A stretch of DNA of 64,000 nt from Streptomyces griseoincarnatus (GCA_014649575.1 BMTH01000007.1:62001-126000), one strand, 5' to 3'. Positions 41,138 to 50,073 are shown, numbered from the stretch's first letter. The notes: generated from the sequence alone by a model not told the origin. Numbers and translations are program-made.

Positions 41138-41857
41138 TCAGCGGAGGCCCGCCGTCCACCGCACGACCGCGTCCGTGATGACGTGGAGCGCCTCCTCCTG
41201 TGTGAGGTCCGCCCGCCTGGGCACGGCGAAGCCGTGATCGGCCCGCTCCACCTCCACCAGCTCGTGATCACCCTCGGGGAACTCGGCGGGTTTCCCGAAG
41301 GGGTCGTTGCCGCCCTGGACGACGAGCGTGGGGACGCCCGCGCCGAGCAGTTCCCCGGCGCGGGACTTCTCCGGCTTGCCCGGCGGGTGCAGCGGGAAGC
41401 TCAGCGCGAGCACGGCGTGCGCGCCCAGTTCGACGGCGGTGCGGCAGGCGACGCGGGCGCCGGCGCTGCGTCCGCCGGAGACCACCGGCAGACCGGGCCT
41501 CGTCAGCGCGGGCCAGACGCCGCGCCAGCCGGTGTCCAGGGTCTTCGGCGCCGGGGCGACCTTCTTCCCGGCCACCCGCCAGGGCTGCTCGACGAGGGCG
41601 ACGGTCACGCCGTGCGCGGGGAGGACGGCGGCGAGCGCGGCGAGGTCGCGGGCCTCGATGCCGCCGCCCGCGCCGTGACTCACGGCGAGGACAAGGCGCG
41701 GCCGCCCGGCGTGGTGCCAGGTGATGCGGGCGTCGCCGGCGTCCGTGGTGATCGTCTCGGTGGTGACGTCGGACTCGGATGTCGCTTCGGACTCAGGTGT
41801 CACTTCGGACTCAGGTGTCACGTCAGACTCGGGTGTCACGTCAGACTCGAATGTCAC
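41138..41857 (-). CDS. alpha/beta-hydrolase family protein (KANL3/Tex30-like)
   Basis: Up to 239 residues. The hydrolase core has an oxyanion-type start (AVSHGAGGGIEARDL), the nucleophile elbow SGGRSAGARVA, an acid in VVQGGNDPFGKP and the histidine in RADHGFAVP, so the triad is complete. The substrate is unknown. The start is uncertain: the GTG at 41857 follows the upstream stop by 1 nt, but the first 30 residues are an 18-bp (six-codon) tandem repeat in which every unit contains an in-frame GTG. The true start may be any of these. Confidence 0.82.
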   Translation of the reverse strand: MTFESDVTPESDVTPESEVTPESEATSESDVTTETITTDAGDARITWHHAGRPRLVLAVSHGAGGGIEARDLAALAAVLPAHGVTVALVEQPWRVAGKKVAPAPKTLDTGWRGVWPALTRPGLPVVSGGRSAGARVACRTAVELGAHAVLALSFPLHPPGKPEKSRAGELLGAGVPTLVVQGGNDPFGKPAEFPEGDHELVEVERADHGFAVPRRADLTQEEALHVITDAVVRWTAGLR

Positions 41858-41859
41858 GT
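41770..41859. repeat. five tandem 18-bp units at the 5' end of the hydrolase gene
   Basis: Five imperfect 18-bp copies of the form CGGACTCAGGTGTCACGT run from 41770 to 41859. On the minus strand they encode the hexapeptide repeat ESDVTP/ESEVTP. The array ends exactly at the stop of the upstream SRAP gene. Confidence 0.85.
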
Positions 41860-42674
41860 CAGAAGAGTGTGCCCTCTTCCGGGGCGGCCAGCTCCTTCAA
41901 CAGCTCCGGACCGTTGTTGCGGACGTTGCTGACGGCGGTGGTGACCGGGTAGGCGCGCATCAGGCCGGGCTCCGGCGGGGCGAGCAGCCCGCGCAGGTCC
42001 TCGGGGTCGGTGCGGGAGGGGTCGAGCCAGGCGTCCCAGCGGTCCGGGGTGAGCATCAGCGGCATCCGCGGGTGGATCTCGGCCAGCGTGTGCGGGCCGT
42101 CCGCCGGGGCCACGGCCAGCGGGCTCGTCTCCGCCTCCGTGGTGATCACGGAGCAGGTCACCCACCAGGCCCGCGGGTGGTCGTCGGGCAGGGTGCGGTC
42201 GCGCCAGAACTCGTACAGTCCGGCCATCGCGAAGACCGAGCCGTCGGCCGGGGTGACGAAGTAGGGCTGCTTGCGGGGCCGCGTCTTCTTGCCCTCGACC
42301 TCCAGGTCGCGCTCCTGCTTGCCGGTGACCCACTCGTAGTAGCCGTCGGCGGGGAGGATGCAGCGGCGGGAGGCGAAGGCACGGCGGTACGACGGCTTCT
42401 CGTGGACGGTCTCCGCGCGCGCGTTGATCATCCGGGCGCCGCCCTCGGGGGTCTTGGACCAGGAGGGCACCAGTCCCCACTTCAGCGTGCGCAGCTGCCG
42501 AACCGGGCGGGGGTCGTCCGCGTCCTTCAGAGGACGGTCGAGGACGGCGTAGACCTCCTTGGTCGGCGCCACGTTGTAGTCGGCCTCCAGGGTCTCCTCG
42601 GGCTCCCACTTCTCGACCTCGAAGATCCCGGCGAGATCCTCGGGCCTCCGACTCGCTGCATACCGTCCGCACAT
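41859..42674 (-). CDS. SRAP/HMCES-family abasic-site-processing protein (YedK-like)
   Basis: A 271-residue SOS-response-associated peptidase-like protein. Cys2 of MCGRYAA is the residue that crosslinks to abasic sites in single-stranded DNA; other family landmarks are NVAPTKEV, LKWGLVPSW, INARAETV, CILPADGYYEW and the histidine in IHPRMPLML. It shields abasic sites in ssDNA as a DNA-protein crosslink. The ATG at 42674 is fixed by the need for Cys2. Only 51 bp separate it from the divergent membrane gene; a hydrolase gene follows by 1 nt. Confidence 0.92.
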   Translation of the reverse strand: MCGRYAASRRPEDLAGIFEVEKWEPEETLEADYNVAPTKEVYAVLDRPLKDADDPRPVRQLRTLKWGLVPSWSKTPEGGARMINARAETVHEKPSYRRAFASRRCILPADGYYEWVTGKQERDLEVEGKKTRPRKQPYFVTPADGSVFAMAGLYEFWRDRTLPDDHPRAWWVTCSVITTEAETSPLAVAPADGPHTLAEIHPRMPLMLTPDRWDAWLDPSRTDPEDLRGLLAPPEPGLMRAYPVTTAVSNVRNNGPELLKELAAPEEGTLF

Positions 42675-42725
42675 ACGTGCAACACTGCCAGACTCCGCAC
42701 GCGCACAGGGAGCGATCCAACACAC

Positions 42726-43457
42726 ATGACGAGCATGGTCAGCACCGCGTCCGCGTCCCTCGCCTCCCTCTGGGACGAGGTCGCGGGCACCCAGCCCGAC
42801 CCGGACCTGTGGGTGGTCGTCGCGACCCTGGTGGCGGCCCTCGCCGTGGTGGTGCCGCAGGCGCCCTGGCGAGTCGCACGGAACGCGATCACCATCGCGC
42901 ACGAGGGCGGGCACGGCCTGGTGGCACTGCTCACCGGCCGCACCCTGACCGGCATACGCCTCCACTCCGACACCAGCGGCCTGACCCTCAGCCGCGGCAA
43001 GCCGACCGGCATCGGCATGATCCTCACGGCCGCCGCCGGCTACACCGCTCCCCCGCTGCTGGGCCTCGGCGGGGCGGCGCTGCTCGGCGCGGGGCGCATC
43101 ACGCTGCTGCTGTGGCTGGCCACCGCGCTGCTGCTGGCGGTGCTGGTGATGATCCGCAACGCCTACGGTGCGGTGTCGGTGCTGGTCACCGGGGGCACGT
43201 TCGTGCTGGTGTCGTGGCTCGCGGGACCGCAGGTGCAGGCGGCGTTCGCGTACGCCGTGGTGTGGTTCCTGCTGCTGGGCGGGGTGCGTCCGGCGTTCGA
43301 GCTCCAGGCCAAGCGGCGGCACGGGGGCGCCGGGGACTCGGACGCGGACCAGCTGTCCCGGCTGACGCACGTGCCGGCGGGGCTGTGGCTGTTCCTCTTC
43401 CACGCGGTGTCGGTGTGCTCGTTGCTGGGCGGGGGACGCTGGCTGCTGGGTCTGTGA
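42726..43457 (+). CDS. M50B-type membrane metalloprotease family protein
   Basis: A 243-residue membrane protein with about six helices. The zinc motif HEGGH sits in ITIAHEGGHGLVALLTG, as in the M50 (site-2 protease-like) peptidase group. A second family ligand motif is not obvious, so activity is uncertain. The ATG at 42726 has GGGAG about 12 nt upstream; a second ATG lies 9 nt later. It is convergent with nothing and followed by aroA on the same strand after 86 bp. Confidence 0.82.
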   Translation: MTSMVSTASASLASLWDEVAGTQPDPDLWVVVATLVAALAVVVPQAPWRVARNAITIAHEGGHGLVALLTGRTLTGIRLHSDTSGLTLSRGKPTGIGMILTAAAGYTAPPLLGLGGAALLGAGRITLLLWLATALLLAVLVMIRNAYGAVSVLVTGGTFVLVSWLAGPQVQAAFAYAVVWFLLLGGVRPAFELQAKRRHGGAGDSDADQLSRLTHVPAGLWLFLFHAVSVCSLLGGGRWLLGL

Positions 43458-43543
43458 CCGGGCGGCCCGGCGGGTGAGCGGGCGGTGTTCCGCCTGGCGG
43501 GCACGGAACGGCCGGGCTCCTCACCTCCTTATAAAGTGGCCCC

Positions 43544-44860
43544 ATGGCCCCGAACCCCACGCACACCGCCCTCTGGCCCGCCCCGCACGCGAGCGGAGCC
43601 GTCGACGCGACGGTCCACGTGCCCGGGTCCAAGTCGGTCACCAACCGCGCTCTCGTCCTCGCCGCCCTCGCCTCCGAGCCGGGCTGGCTGCGCCGCCCCT
43701 TGCGGTCGCGCGACACGCTGCTGATGGCGGGCGGGCTGCGCGCGATGGGCGTGGAGATCGAGGAGGGCGTCGGTCCCGACGGGACGGGTGAGGCCTGGCG
43801 TGTGGTGCCGGCCGGTCTGCGCGGCCCGGCCACGGTGGACGTGGGCAACGCGGGCACGGTGATGCGCTTCCTGCCTCCGGTGGCCACCCTGGCGGAGGGC
43901 CCGGTGCGCTTCGACGGCGACCCGCGGTCCTACGAGCGTCCCCTGAACGGTGTCATCGACGCGCTGCGCAGGCTGGGCGCCCGCATCGACGACGACGACC
44001 GGGGCGCGCTGCCGATGACGGTGCACGGCGGGGGCGCGCTGGACGGTGGCACGGTCGAGGTGGACGCCTCCTCGTCGTCGCAGTTCGTCAGCGCCCTGCT
44101 GCTGTCGGCGCCGCGCTTCAACCAGGGCGTGGAGGTGCGGCACACCGGCGCGACGCTGCCGTCGATGCCGCACATCCGGATGACGGTCGACATGCTCCGC
44201 GCGGTCGGCGCCCAGGTCGACACCCCCGAGTCGGGCGGCGAGCCGAACGTCTGGCGGGTCACCCCGGGCGCCCTGCTCGGCCGGGACCTGACGATCGAGC
44301 CGGACCTGTCCAACGCGCAGCCGTTCCTCGCGGCCGCGCTGATCACCGGCGGCAGGGTGGTGATCCCCGACTGGCCCGCGCGCACCACCCAGCCCGGCGA
44401 CCGGCTGCGGGAGATCTTCACCGAGATGGGCGGCTCCTGCGAGCTGACCGAGTACGGGCTGGTCTTCACCGGCTCCGGTGCGGTGCACGGCATCGACGTG
44501 GACCTCGGCGAGGTGGGCGAGCTGACGCCGGGCATCGCGGCGGTCGCGGCCCTCGCGGACTCCCCGTCGACCCTGCGGGGCGTGGCCCATCTGCGGCTGC
44601 ACGAGACGGACCGGCTGGCAGCGCTCACCAAGGAGATCAACGAGCTGGGCGGCGACGTCACCGAGACGGCCGACGGCCTGCACATCCGCCCGCGCCGGCT
44701 GCACGGCGGGGTCTTCCACACCTACGAGGACCACCGCATGGCCACCGCCGGTGCGATCATCGGCCTGGCGGTCGACGGTGTGCAGATCGAGAACGTGGCG
44801 ACCACGGCGAAGACCCTGCCGGACTTCCCCGAGCTGTGGACCGGGATGCTCGGGGCATAG
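43544..44860 (+). CDS. aroA: 3-phosphoshikimate 1-carboxyvinyltransferase (EPSP synthase)
   Basis: A 438-residue shikimate-pathway enzyme joining shikimate-3-phosphate and PEP. Motifs: PGSKSVTNRALVLAAL, GNAGTVMRFLPP, DASSSSQFVSALLL, LRLHETDRLAAL and YEDHRMATAGAIIG. The PEP-binding segment GNAGTVMRF replaces the usual GTGLRF-type loop seen in plants and enteric bacteria, as in other actinobacteria. A TATAAA at 43530-43535 ends 8 nt before the ATG, so a leaderless or very short-leader mRNA is likely. rsgA follows after 9 bp. Confidence 0.96.
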   Translation: MAPNPTHTALWPAPHASGAVDATVHVPGSKSVTNRALVLAALASEPGWLRRPLRSRDTLLMAGGLRAMGVEIEEGVGPDGTGEAWRVVPAGLRGPATVDVGNAGTVMRFLPPVATLAEGPVRFDGDPRSYERPLNGVIDALRRLGARIDDDDRGALPMTVHGGGALDGGTVEVDASSSSQFVSALLLSAPRFNQGVEVRHTGATLPSMPHIRMTVDMLRAVGAQVDTPESGGEPNVWRVTPGALLGRDLTIEPDLSNAQPFLAAALITGGRVVIPDWPARTTQPGDRLREIFTEMGGSCELTEYGLVFTGSGAVHGIDVDLGEVGELTPGIAAVAALADSPSTLRGVAHLRLHETDRLAALTKEINELGGDVTETADGLHIRPRRLHGGVFHTYEDHRMATAGAIIGLAVDGVQIENVATTAKTLPDFPELWTGMLGA

Positions 44861-44869
44861 GGGTTCACG

Positions 44870-45880
44870 ATGCGCCGCTACGGCAAGCACACCGACGAGG
44901 ACGACATCCGCTCCCGCCCCAACCGCAAGGGCAACCGGCCGCGCACCCACATCAGGCCCAAGCACGAGGACGCCGCCGAGGGCATGGTGCTCACGGTCGA
45001 CCGGGGCCGGCTGACCTGCCTCGTCGAGGACCGTGTCGTGACCGCGATGAAGGCCCGCGAGCTGGGCCGCAAGGCCGCCGTGGTGGGCGACCGGGTGGCC
45101 CTCGTCGGCGATCTGTCCGGCAGGAAGGACACCCTCGCCCGGATCGTGCGCATCGCGGAGCGCTCGTCGGTGCTGCGCCGCACCGCCGACGACGACGATC
45201 CCTACGAGCGGGTGGTCGTCGCCAACGCCGACCAGCTCGCCGTGGTCACCGCCCTCGCCGACCCCGAGCCCCGGCCGCGCCTGATCGACCGCTGCCTGGT
45301 GGCCGCCTTCGACGGTGGCCTGGAGCCGCTGCTGGTGCTGACCAAGTCCGACCTGGCCCCGCCCGACAAACTGCTGGAGCTTTACGGCGACCTGGACATC
45401 CCGTACGTCGTCACCAGCCGCGCGGAGCTGGAGAGCGGCGAGGCGGTGGAGCGGGTGCGCGAGCAGCTCGACGGCCGGATCACGGCGTTCGTGGGCCACT
45501 CCGGCGTCGGCAAGACGACCCTCGTCAACGCGCTGGTCCCGGAGGAGCGGCGGCGCACCACCGGTCACGTCAACGCGGTGACCGGGCGCGGCCGGCACAC
45601 CACGACGTCCGCGCTGGCACTGCCGCTCGCGGGCGCCGAGGGCTGGGTGATCGACACCCCGGGCGTGCGGTCGTTCGGGCTGGCGCACGTCGACCCGTCG
45701 CGGGTCATCCACGCCTTCCCCGACCTGGAGCCGGGCACGGAGGGCTGTCCTCGCGCGTGCAGTCACGACGAGCCGGACTGCGCGCTGGACGACTGGGTGG
45801 CGGAGGGCCACGCGGACCCGGCGCGGCTGTACTCGCTGCGGCGGCTGCTCGCCGCGCGGGAGCGCACCGACGGGGACTGA
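44870..45880 (+). CDS. rsgA: ribosome small-subunit-dependent GTPase A
   Basis: A 336-residue circularly permuted GTPase that checks late 30S assembly. The order G4 (LTKSDLAP), G1 (GHSGVGKTTLVNAL), G3 (DTPGVRSFG) proves the permutation. An OB-fold precedes it (EGMVLTVDRGRLTCLVEDR) and a C-terminal zinc knuckle (CPRACSHDEPDC) follows. It is almost certainly co-transcribed with aroA 9 bp upstream. Confidence 0.95.
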   Translation: MRRYGKHTDEDDIRSRPNRKGNRPRTHIRPKHEDAAEGMVLTVDRGRLTCLVEDRVVTAMKARELGRKAAVVGDRVALVGDLSGRKDTLARIVRIAERSSVLRRTADDDDPYERVVVANADQLAVVTALADPEPRPRLIDRCLVAAFDGGLEPLLVLTKSDLAPPDKLLELYGDLDIPYVVTSRAELESGEAVERVREQLDGRITAFVGHSGVGKTTLVNALVPEERRRTTGHVNAVTGRGRHTTTSALALPLAGAEGWVIDTPGVRSFGLAHVDPSRVIHAFPDLEPGTEGCPRACSHDEPDCALDDWVAEGHADPARLYSLRRLLAARERTDGD

Positions 45881-45987
45881 GGCACGTCGTGTTTGCCCCG
45901 TGGTGTCGCCGGTAAGTGCATAATCGCACCGAGCCGGACACGAACCAGACGAAGCGGTCACTGTACGCGGGGAATGCGGGAGGACAC

Positions 45988-46311
45988 ATGGCGTGGCTGC
46001 TGGTCATCGTCGCCGGGCTGCTCGAGACCGGTTTCGCCGTGTGTCTGAAACTGTCGCACGGGTTCACCCGGCTGTGGCCGACCATCGCCTTCTGCGCGTT
46101 CGCCCTGGGCAGCTTCGGACTGCTCACCCTGGCGCTGAAGAAGCTGGACGTGGGACCGGCGTACGCGGTGTGGACGGGCATCGGGGCGGCTGGGACGGCC
46201 ATCTACGGGATGGTGTTCCTCGGGGACCTGGTGTCCACCCTGAAGATCGTCTCGATCACCTTCGTGATCGTCGGGGTGATCGGGCTCCAGCTCTCGGGTT
46301 CGGCGCACTGA
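45988..46311 (+). CDS. small multidrug resistance transporter, SugE/Gdx-like
   Basis: A 107-residue protein with four membrane helices that works as an antiparallel dimer. The coupling glutamate is E13 (VIVAGLLETGFAVCLKLSHG), and the KLSHGFTRLWP segment resembles SugE/Gdx guanidinium exporters rather than EmrE. Export of guanidinium or small quaternary amines is therefore likely. I looked for a guanidine riboswitch in 45881-45987 and did not see one. The ATG at 45988 has GGGAGG upstream. Confidence 0.88.
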   Translation: MAWLLVIVAGLLETGFAVCLKLSHGFTRLWPTIAFCAFALGSFGLLTLALKKLDVGPAYAVWTGIGAAGTAIYGMVFLGDLVSTLKIVSITFVIVGVIGLQLSGSAH

Positions 46312-46358
46312 GCCGTTACCCGGTCAAGAGGGCCTGGTGAGAGAAACCCTCATGTGAA

Positions 46359-46382
46359 GAGGGTCTGTGGAGAGGGACCCTC
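46359..46382. terminator. hairpin between the SMR and TetR genes
   Basis: GAGGGTC (46359-46365) pairs with GACCCTC (46376-46382) between two convergent genes, directly after the TetR stop. A second, weaker GAGGG/CCCTC pairing lies just before it. Confidence 0.45.
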
Positions 46383-46383
46383 G

Positions 46384-46992
46384 CTACGGCACCGGCTGCC
46401 GCTGCAGCGCGCCCCGGACCAGCTCGGCCACGCCGTCGTCGGGCGGGGGTGCGACGACGCAGGACACGGCGAGTCTGATCACCAGTTCGCAGGACCGGGC
46501 GAGGTCGGCGGTGTCGCCGCGTGCGTGCCCCGGACCGGCGAGCACGGCGACGGCCCGGTCCCGGACCAGGTGCACGAAGTCGGAGGGCGAGGGCAGAGGT
46601 CCGTCGGCACGGCGCTGCGCGGGCACCGGTGACCCGGACGCGACGGCCGCGAGGCCGGGCTCGGGCAGGCGCTCGCTCCAGCAGCCGGTGAGCATGGCCC
46701 GCACCAGAGCGTTCTCGCGGGCGATCAGCGTGGTCCACTCGGCGGTCGCGGTGAGGCGGTCCCGCGGGTCGGCGTGCGCGGTGAGGGCCCGGTCGACGCC
46801 GGCCAGGTAACCGTCGGCCTCCCGGCGCACCAGGGCCCGCGCGAGACCGTCCTTGCTGCCGAACTCGTTGTAGAGGGTCTGCCGGGAGACCCCGGCCGCG
46901 GCGGCGACGTCCACCATCCGCACGGCGGACCACGGACGGCGGGCGAGAGCGGTGTACGCGGCGTCCAGCAGTGATTCCCGCGCTGCAGGCAT
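46384..46992 (-). CDS. TetR-family transcriptional regulator
   Basis: A 202-residue regulator with an N-terminal HTH (VDVAAAAGVSRQTLYNEFGSKDGL) and a helical ligand domain containing the TetR_C-like segment SFD/FVHLVRDRAVAVL. Two ATGs are adjacent (46995 and 46992); the second is better spaced from GGGAGG. It is divergent from hisN with 130 bp between them and convergent with the SMR gene, so either could be its target. The ligand is unknown. Confidence 0.85.
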   Translation of the reverse strand: MPAARESLLDAAYTALARRPWSAVRMVDVAAAAGVSRQTLYNEFGSKDGLARALVRREADGYLAGVDRALTAHADPRDRLTATAEWTTLIARENALVRAMLTGCWSERLPEPGLAAVASGSPVPAQRRADGPLPSPSDFVHLVRDRAVAVLAGPGHARGDTADLARSCELVIRLAVSCVVAPPPDDGVAELVRGALQRQPVP

Positions 46993-47122
46993 CATCGCCT
47001 CCCTCGGGGCGAACGGCCGGGACCCTGCGGTTCAGATTTGACGGGGTGTCGGGGACTGTCAAGGGGTCGCGGAACCGGCCCCCGGTGGCCCCGAACCGAT
47101 CTCGGCCGCTACCGTTCGTTGC

Positions 47123-47959
47123 ATGCCCGACTACCTCGACGACCTGCGTCTCGCCCATGTCCTCGCGGACGCCGCCGACGCCGCGACCATGGACCGGTTC
47201 AAGGCTCTCGATCTCAAGGTGGAGACCAAACCCGACATGACGCCGGTGAGTGAGGCGGACAAGGGCGCCGAGGAGCTGATCCGCGGCCACCTCCAGCGTG
47301 CCCGCCCGCGCGACGCCGTGCTGGGCGAGGAGTACGGCGTGGAGGGCACCGGCCCGCGCCGCTGGGTGATCGACCCGATCGACGGCACCAAGAACTACGT
47401 GCGCGGCGTGCCCGTGTGGGCCACGCTGATCGCGCTGATGGAGGCGGGCGGTGGGGGTGCCTCCGGCTCGAGCGGAGTCGGGAGCGGGGGAGGCTTCCAG
47501 CCGGTCGTCGGCGTGGTGTCCGCGCCCGCGCTGGGCCGCCGCTGGTGGGCGGCGAAGGGCCACGGCGCCTACGCCGGGCGCAGCCTGTCCTCGGCCACCC
47601 GGCTCCAGGTCTCCCGCGTCTCGCGGATCTCCGACGCCTCCTTCGCGTACTCCTCGCTCACCGGCTGGGAGGAGCAGGGGCGGCTGGACGGCTTCCTGGA
47701 CCTCACCCGTGAGGTGTGGCGCACGCGCGCGTACGGCGACTTCTGGCCGTACATGATGGTCGCCGAGGGCTCGGTGGACATCTGCGCGGAGCCGGAGCTG
47801 TCGCTGTGGGACATGGCGGCCACGGCGATCGTGGTGACCGAGTCCGGCGGCACCTTCACCGGCCTCGACGGCCGCCCGGGCCCGCACAGCGGCAACGCCG
47901 CCGCGTCGAACGGCCTCCTCCACGACGAGCTGCTGGGGTATCTCAACCAGCGGTACTGA
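47123..47959 (+). CDS. hisN: histidinol-phosphatase (inositol monophosphatase family)
   Basis: A 278-residue Mg-dependent phosphatase of histidine synthesis. Metal residues: GEEYG, WVIDPIDGTKNYVRG and the C-terminal WDMAA. In actinobacteria this IMPase-type enzyme (HisN) replaces HisB-N. A glycine/serine-rich insert of about 15 residues (positions about 110-125) interrupts the fold between helix ALMEAG and strand FQPVVGVV; its DNA looks like a Streptomyces short repeat. A TACCGT at 47110-47115 ends 7 nt before the ATG, so the mRNA may be leaderless. Confidence 0.92.
   Translation: MPDYLDDLRLAHVLADAADAATMDRFKALDLKVETKPDMTPVSEADKGAEELIRGHLQRARPRDAVLGEEYGVEGTGPRRWVIDPIDGTKNYVRGVPVWATLIALMEAGGGGASGSSGVGSGGGFQPVVGVVSAPALGRRWWAAKGHGAYAGRSLSSATRLQVSRVSRISDASFAYSSLTGWEEQGRLDGFLDLTREVWRTRAYGDFWPYMMVAEGSVDICAEPELSLWDMAATAIVVTESGGTFTGLDGRPGPHSGNAAASNGLLHDELLGYLNQRY
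47452..47493. repeat. short GC-rich repeat inserted in frame in hisN
   Basis: The 42-bp segment has the form TGGGGGTGCCTCCGG-CTCGAGC-GGAG followed by a GGGAGCGGGGGAG tract, a palindromic pattern common in Streptomyces intergenic repeats (from memory). It adds GGGASGSSGVGSGGG to HisN without breaking the frame. Confidence 0.6.
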
Positions 47960-48129
47960 ACCGGCCGCGGTCGCGCCGAGCGCCCCCGGACGGCCGCGTG
48001 CGCCCTCTTGTTGACCCCCGCTTTGCCTGCCACTCTGAGAGTTCCCCCACTTGTGAACTTGTGAAAACGCGAACGAGCGGGCGTCCGAGCCCGTGACCTC
48101 GTGTTTTCCGGTAGGAGGTGGCTCCATCC

Positions 48130-48531
48130 ATGCTCGTCCGTGACGCCATGAGCACCGTGGTCCTCACCATCGGCCCCGCCCATACGCTCCGCCAGGCCGC
48201 CGCCCTGATGTCCGCGCGCCGGGTGGGCGCGGCCGTGGTCCTCGACCCCGACGGCACCGGGATCGGCATCCTCACCGAACGGGACGTCCTCAACTCCGTG
48301 GGCCTGGGCCAGGACCCGGACGCCGAGCGCGCCCACGCCCACACCACCACCGACGTCGTCTTCGCCACCCCCTCCTGGACCGTCGAGGAGGCGGCGGCCG
48401 CCATGGCCCACGGGGGTTTCCGGCATCTGATCGTCCTCGACCGGGGCGAGCCCGCGGGCATCGTGTCGGTCCGCGACATCATCCGCCTCTGGGCGCCCGC
48501 CCGGGTGCGGGCCCCGCAGGTGCCCGCCTGA
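48130..48531 (+). CDS. CBS-domain pair protein
   Basis: A 133-residue protein made of two CBS motifs (about 5-60 and 72-128; GIGILTERDVLNSVG and GIVSVRDIIRLWA). Such pairs bind adenine nucleotides and act as energy or ligand sensors; no effector domain is attached. The ATG at 48130 is 12 nt after GGAGG; a GTG at 48118 is too close to the SD. It is convergent with the catalase gene and shares its terminator. Confidence 0.85.
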   Translation: MLVRDAMSTVVLTIGPAHTLRQAAALMSARRVGAAVVLDPDGTGIGILTERDVLNSVGLGQDPDAERAHAHTTTDVVFATPSWTVEEAAAAMAHGGFRHLIVLDRGEPAGIVSVRDIIRLWAPARVRAPQVPA

Positions 48532-48541
48532 CGGACACGAG

Positions 48542-48577
48542 GACGGGCCGGACCCCCGTGAGGGGATCCGGCCCGTC
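48542..48577. terminator. bidirectional terminator between the CBS and catalase genes
   Basis: GACGGGCCGGACCCC pairs with GGGGATCCGGCCCGTC (one bulged A) around a short loop, between two convergent stops. Confidence 0.75.
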
Positions 48578-48603
48578 GATCGGCAAACGGTCCAGCGCCG
48601 GAA

Positions 48604-50073
48604 TCAGCCGCGCAGGGCCTGCACCGCGGCTTCCAGCCGCTTGCCGAAGTCCTCGTCGGCCTGGCGGAAGTTGTTGATCGCGCGCTCGGCGATGTCGTCG
48701 CGCGTCACGCCCGAGATGGCGTTCGCCAGGTTCTTCACCAGGCGCTCCTTCTCGTCCTCGGTCATCAGGCGGTACAGGTTGCCCGCCTGGACGAAGTCGT
48801 TGTCCTCGGCATGGACGGGCGTGACCGACTCGCCGGTGACCCCGGTGACCGGGACGCCCTGCCACAGCGGGCGGTCCGTCTGGAAGGGGCCGCCGAAGCT
48901 GTTCGGCTCGTAGTTCTTCGCGCCCTTGTGGCGGCCGTCGTACAGGTAGCCGTCACGGGAGTGGGTGCGCGCCTCGGTGGCGTGCGGGCGGTTCACCGGC
49001 AGGTGGTCGGCGTTGATGCCGACGCGGTAGCGGTGGGCGTCGCCGTACGCGAAGAGACGGCCCTGGAGCATCTTGTCCGGGGAGGGACCGATGCCCGGCA
49101 CGAAGTGGGCGGGGCTGAAGATCGACTGCTCGACCTCGGCGAAGATGTTCTCCGGGTTGCGGTTGAGCTCCAGCTTGCCGAACTCGATCGGCGGGTAGTC
49201 CGCGTGCGGCCAGACCTTGGTCAGGTCGAACGGGTTGAAGCGGTAGGTGGCCGCCTCGGCCGCCGGCATGACCTGGACGTAGACGGTCCAGGACGGGTAC
49301 TCGCCGCGCTCGATGGCCTCGCGCAGGTCGCGCTGGTGCGAGTCGGGGTCCTTGCCCGCGAGGACCTCGGCCTCCTCGGCGGTCAGGTTCTTGATGCCCT
49401 GGTCCGTCTTGAAGTGGTACTTGACCCAGAAGACCTCGCCGGCCTCGTTGGTCCACTGGTAGGTGTGGGAGCCGAAGCCGTCCATGTGGCGGTAGGACGC
49501 CGGGATGCCGCGGTCGCCGAACAGCCAGGTCACCTGGTGGGTCGACTCGGGCGACAGACCCCAGAAGTCGAAGACGTTGTCCGCCTCCTGCGAGCCGGTG
49601 TACGGGTCGCGCTTCTGGGTGTGGATGAAGTCGGGGAACTTGATGGCGTCCCGGATGAAGAACACCGGGGTGTTGTTGCCGACGAGGTCGTAGTTGCCCT
49701 CCTCGGTGTAGAACTTCACCGCGAAACCGCGCGGGTCGCGCACCGCGTCCGCCGCGCCCAGGTTGCCCGCCACGGTGGAGAAGCGCAGGAAGACCTCGGT
49801 CTCCTTGCCCACCTCGGACAGGAACGCGGCCCGGGTGTACTTCGTGACGTCGGCGGTCACCTTGAAGGTGCCGTACGCGCCGGCGCCGCGGGCGTGGACC
49901 ACGCGCTCCGGGATGCGCTCACGGTTGAAGTGCGCCAGCTTCTCGAGCAGGAGCTGGTCCTGGACGAGGACCGGGCCGCCGACGCCCGCGGTCTCGCTGT
50001 TCTGGTTGTCGGCGACCGGGGCTCCGGCCTCCGTCGTAAGCGGTCCCTGCGTCACGTGCGCCTCCTGCGTCAT
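48604..50073 (-). CDS. monofunctional heme catalase
   Basis: A 489-residue catalase decomposing H2O2. The distal histidine is in RVVHARGAGAYGTF, the distal asparagine in VGNNTPVFF, and the proximal heme tyrosine in RLFAYGDAHRYR. The size fits small-subunit, clade-3-type vegetative catalases. The ATG at 50073 is taken as start although its SD is weak; the segment before it (MSIVGSSSALAKAQVAV) is open but overlaps the promoter. It is divergent from the Fur-family gene catR, its likely repressor. Confidence 0.94.
   Translation of the reverse strand: MTQEAHVTQGPLTTEAGAPVADNQNSETAGVGGPVLVQDQLLLEKLAHFNRERIPERVVHARGAGAYGTFKVTADVTKYTRAAFLSEVGKETEVFLRFSTVAGNLGAADAVRDPRGFAVKFYTEEGNYDLVGNNTPVFFIRDAIKFPDFIHTQKRDPYTGSQEADNVFDFWGLSPESTHQVTWLFGDRGIPASYRHMDGFGSHTYQWTNEAGEVFWVKYHFKTDQGIKNLTAEEAEVLAGKDPDSHQRDLREAIERGEYPSWTVYVQVMPAAEAATYRFNPFDLTKVWPHADYPPIEFGKLELNRNPENIFAEVEQSIFSPAHFVPGIGPSPDKMLQGRLFAYGDAHRYRVGINADHLPVNRPHATEARTHSRDGYLYDGRHKGAKNYEPNSFGGPFQTDRPLWQGVPVTGVTGESVTPVHAEDNDFVQAGNLYRLMTEDEKERLVKNLANAISGVTRDDIAERAINNFRQADEDFGKRLEAAVQALRG

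Noticed and set aside
45881..45987. Possible guanidine riboswitch before the SugE/Gdx-like exporter
   Set aside because: I searched for the conserved guanidine-I and guanidine-III segments and found neither.
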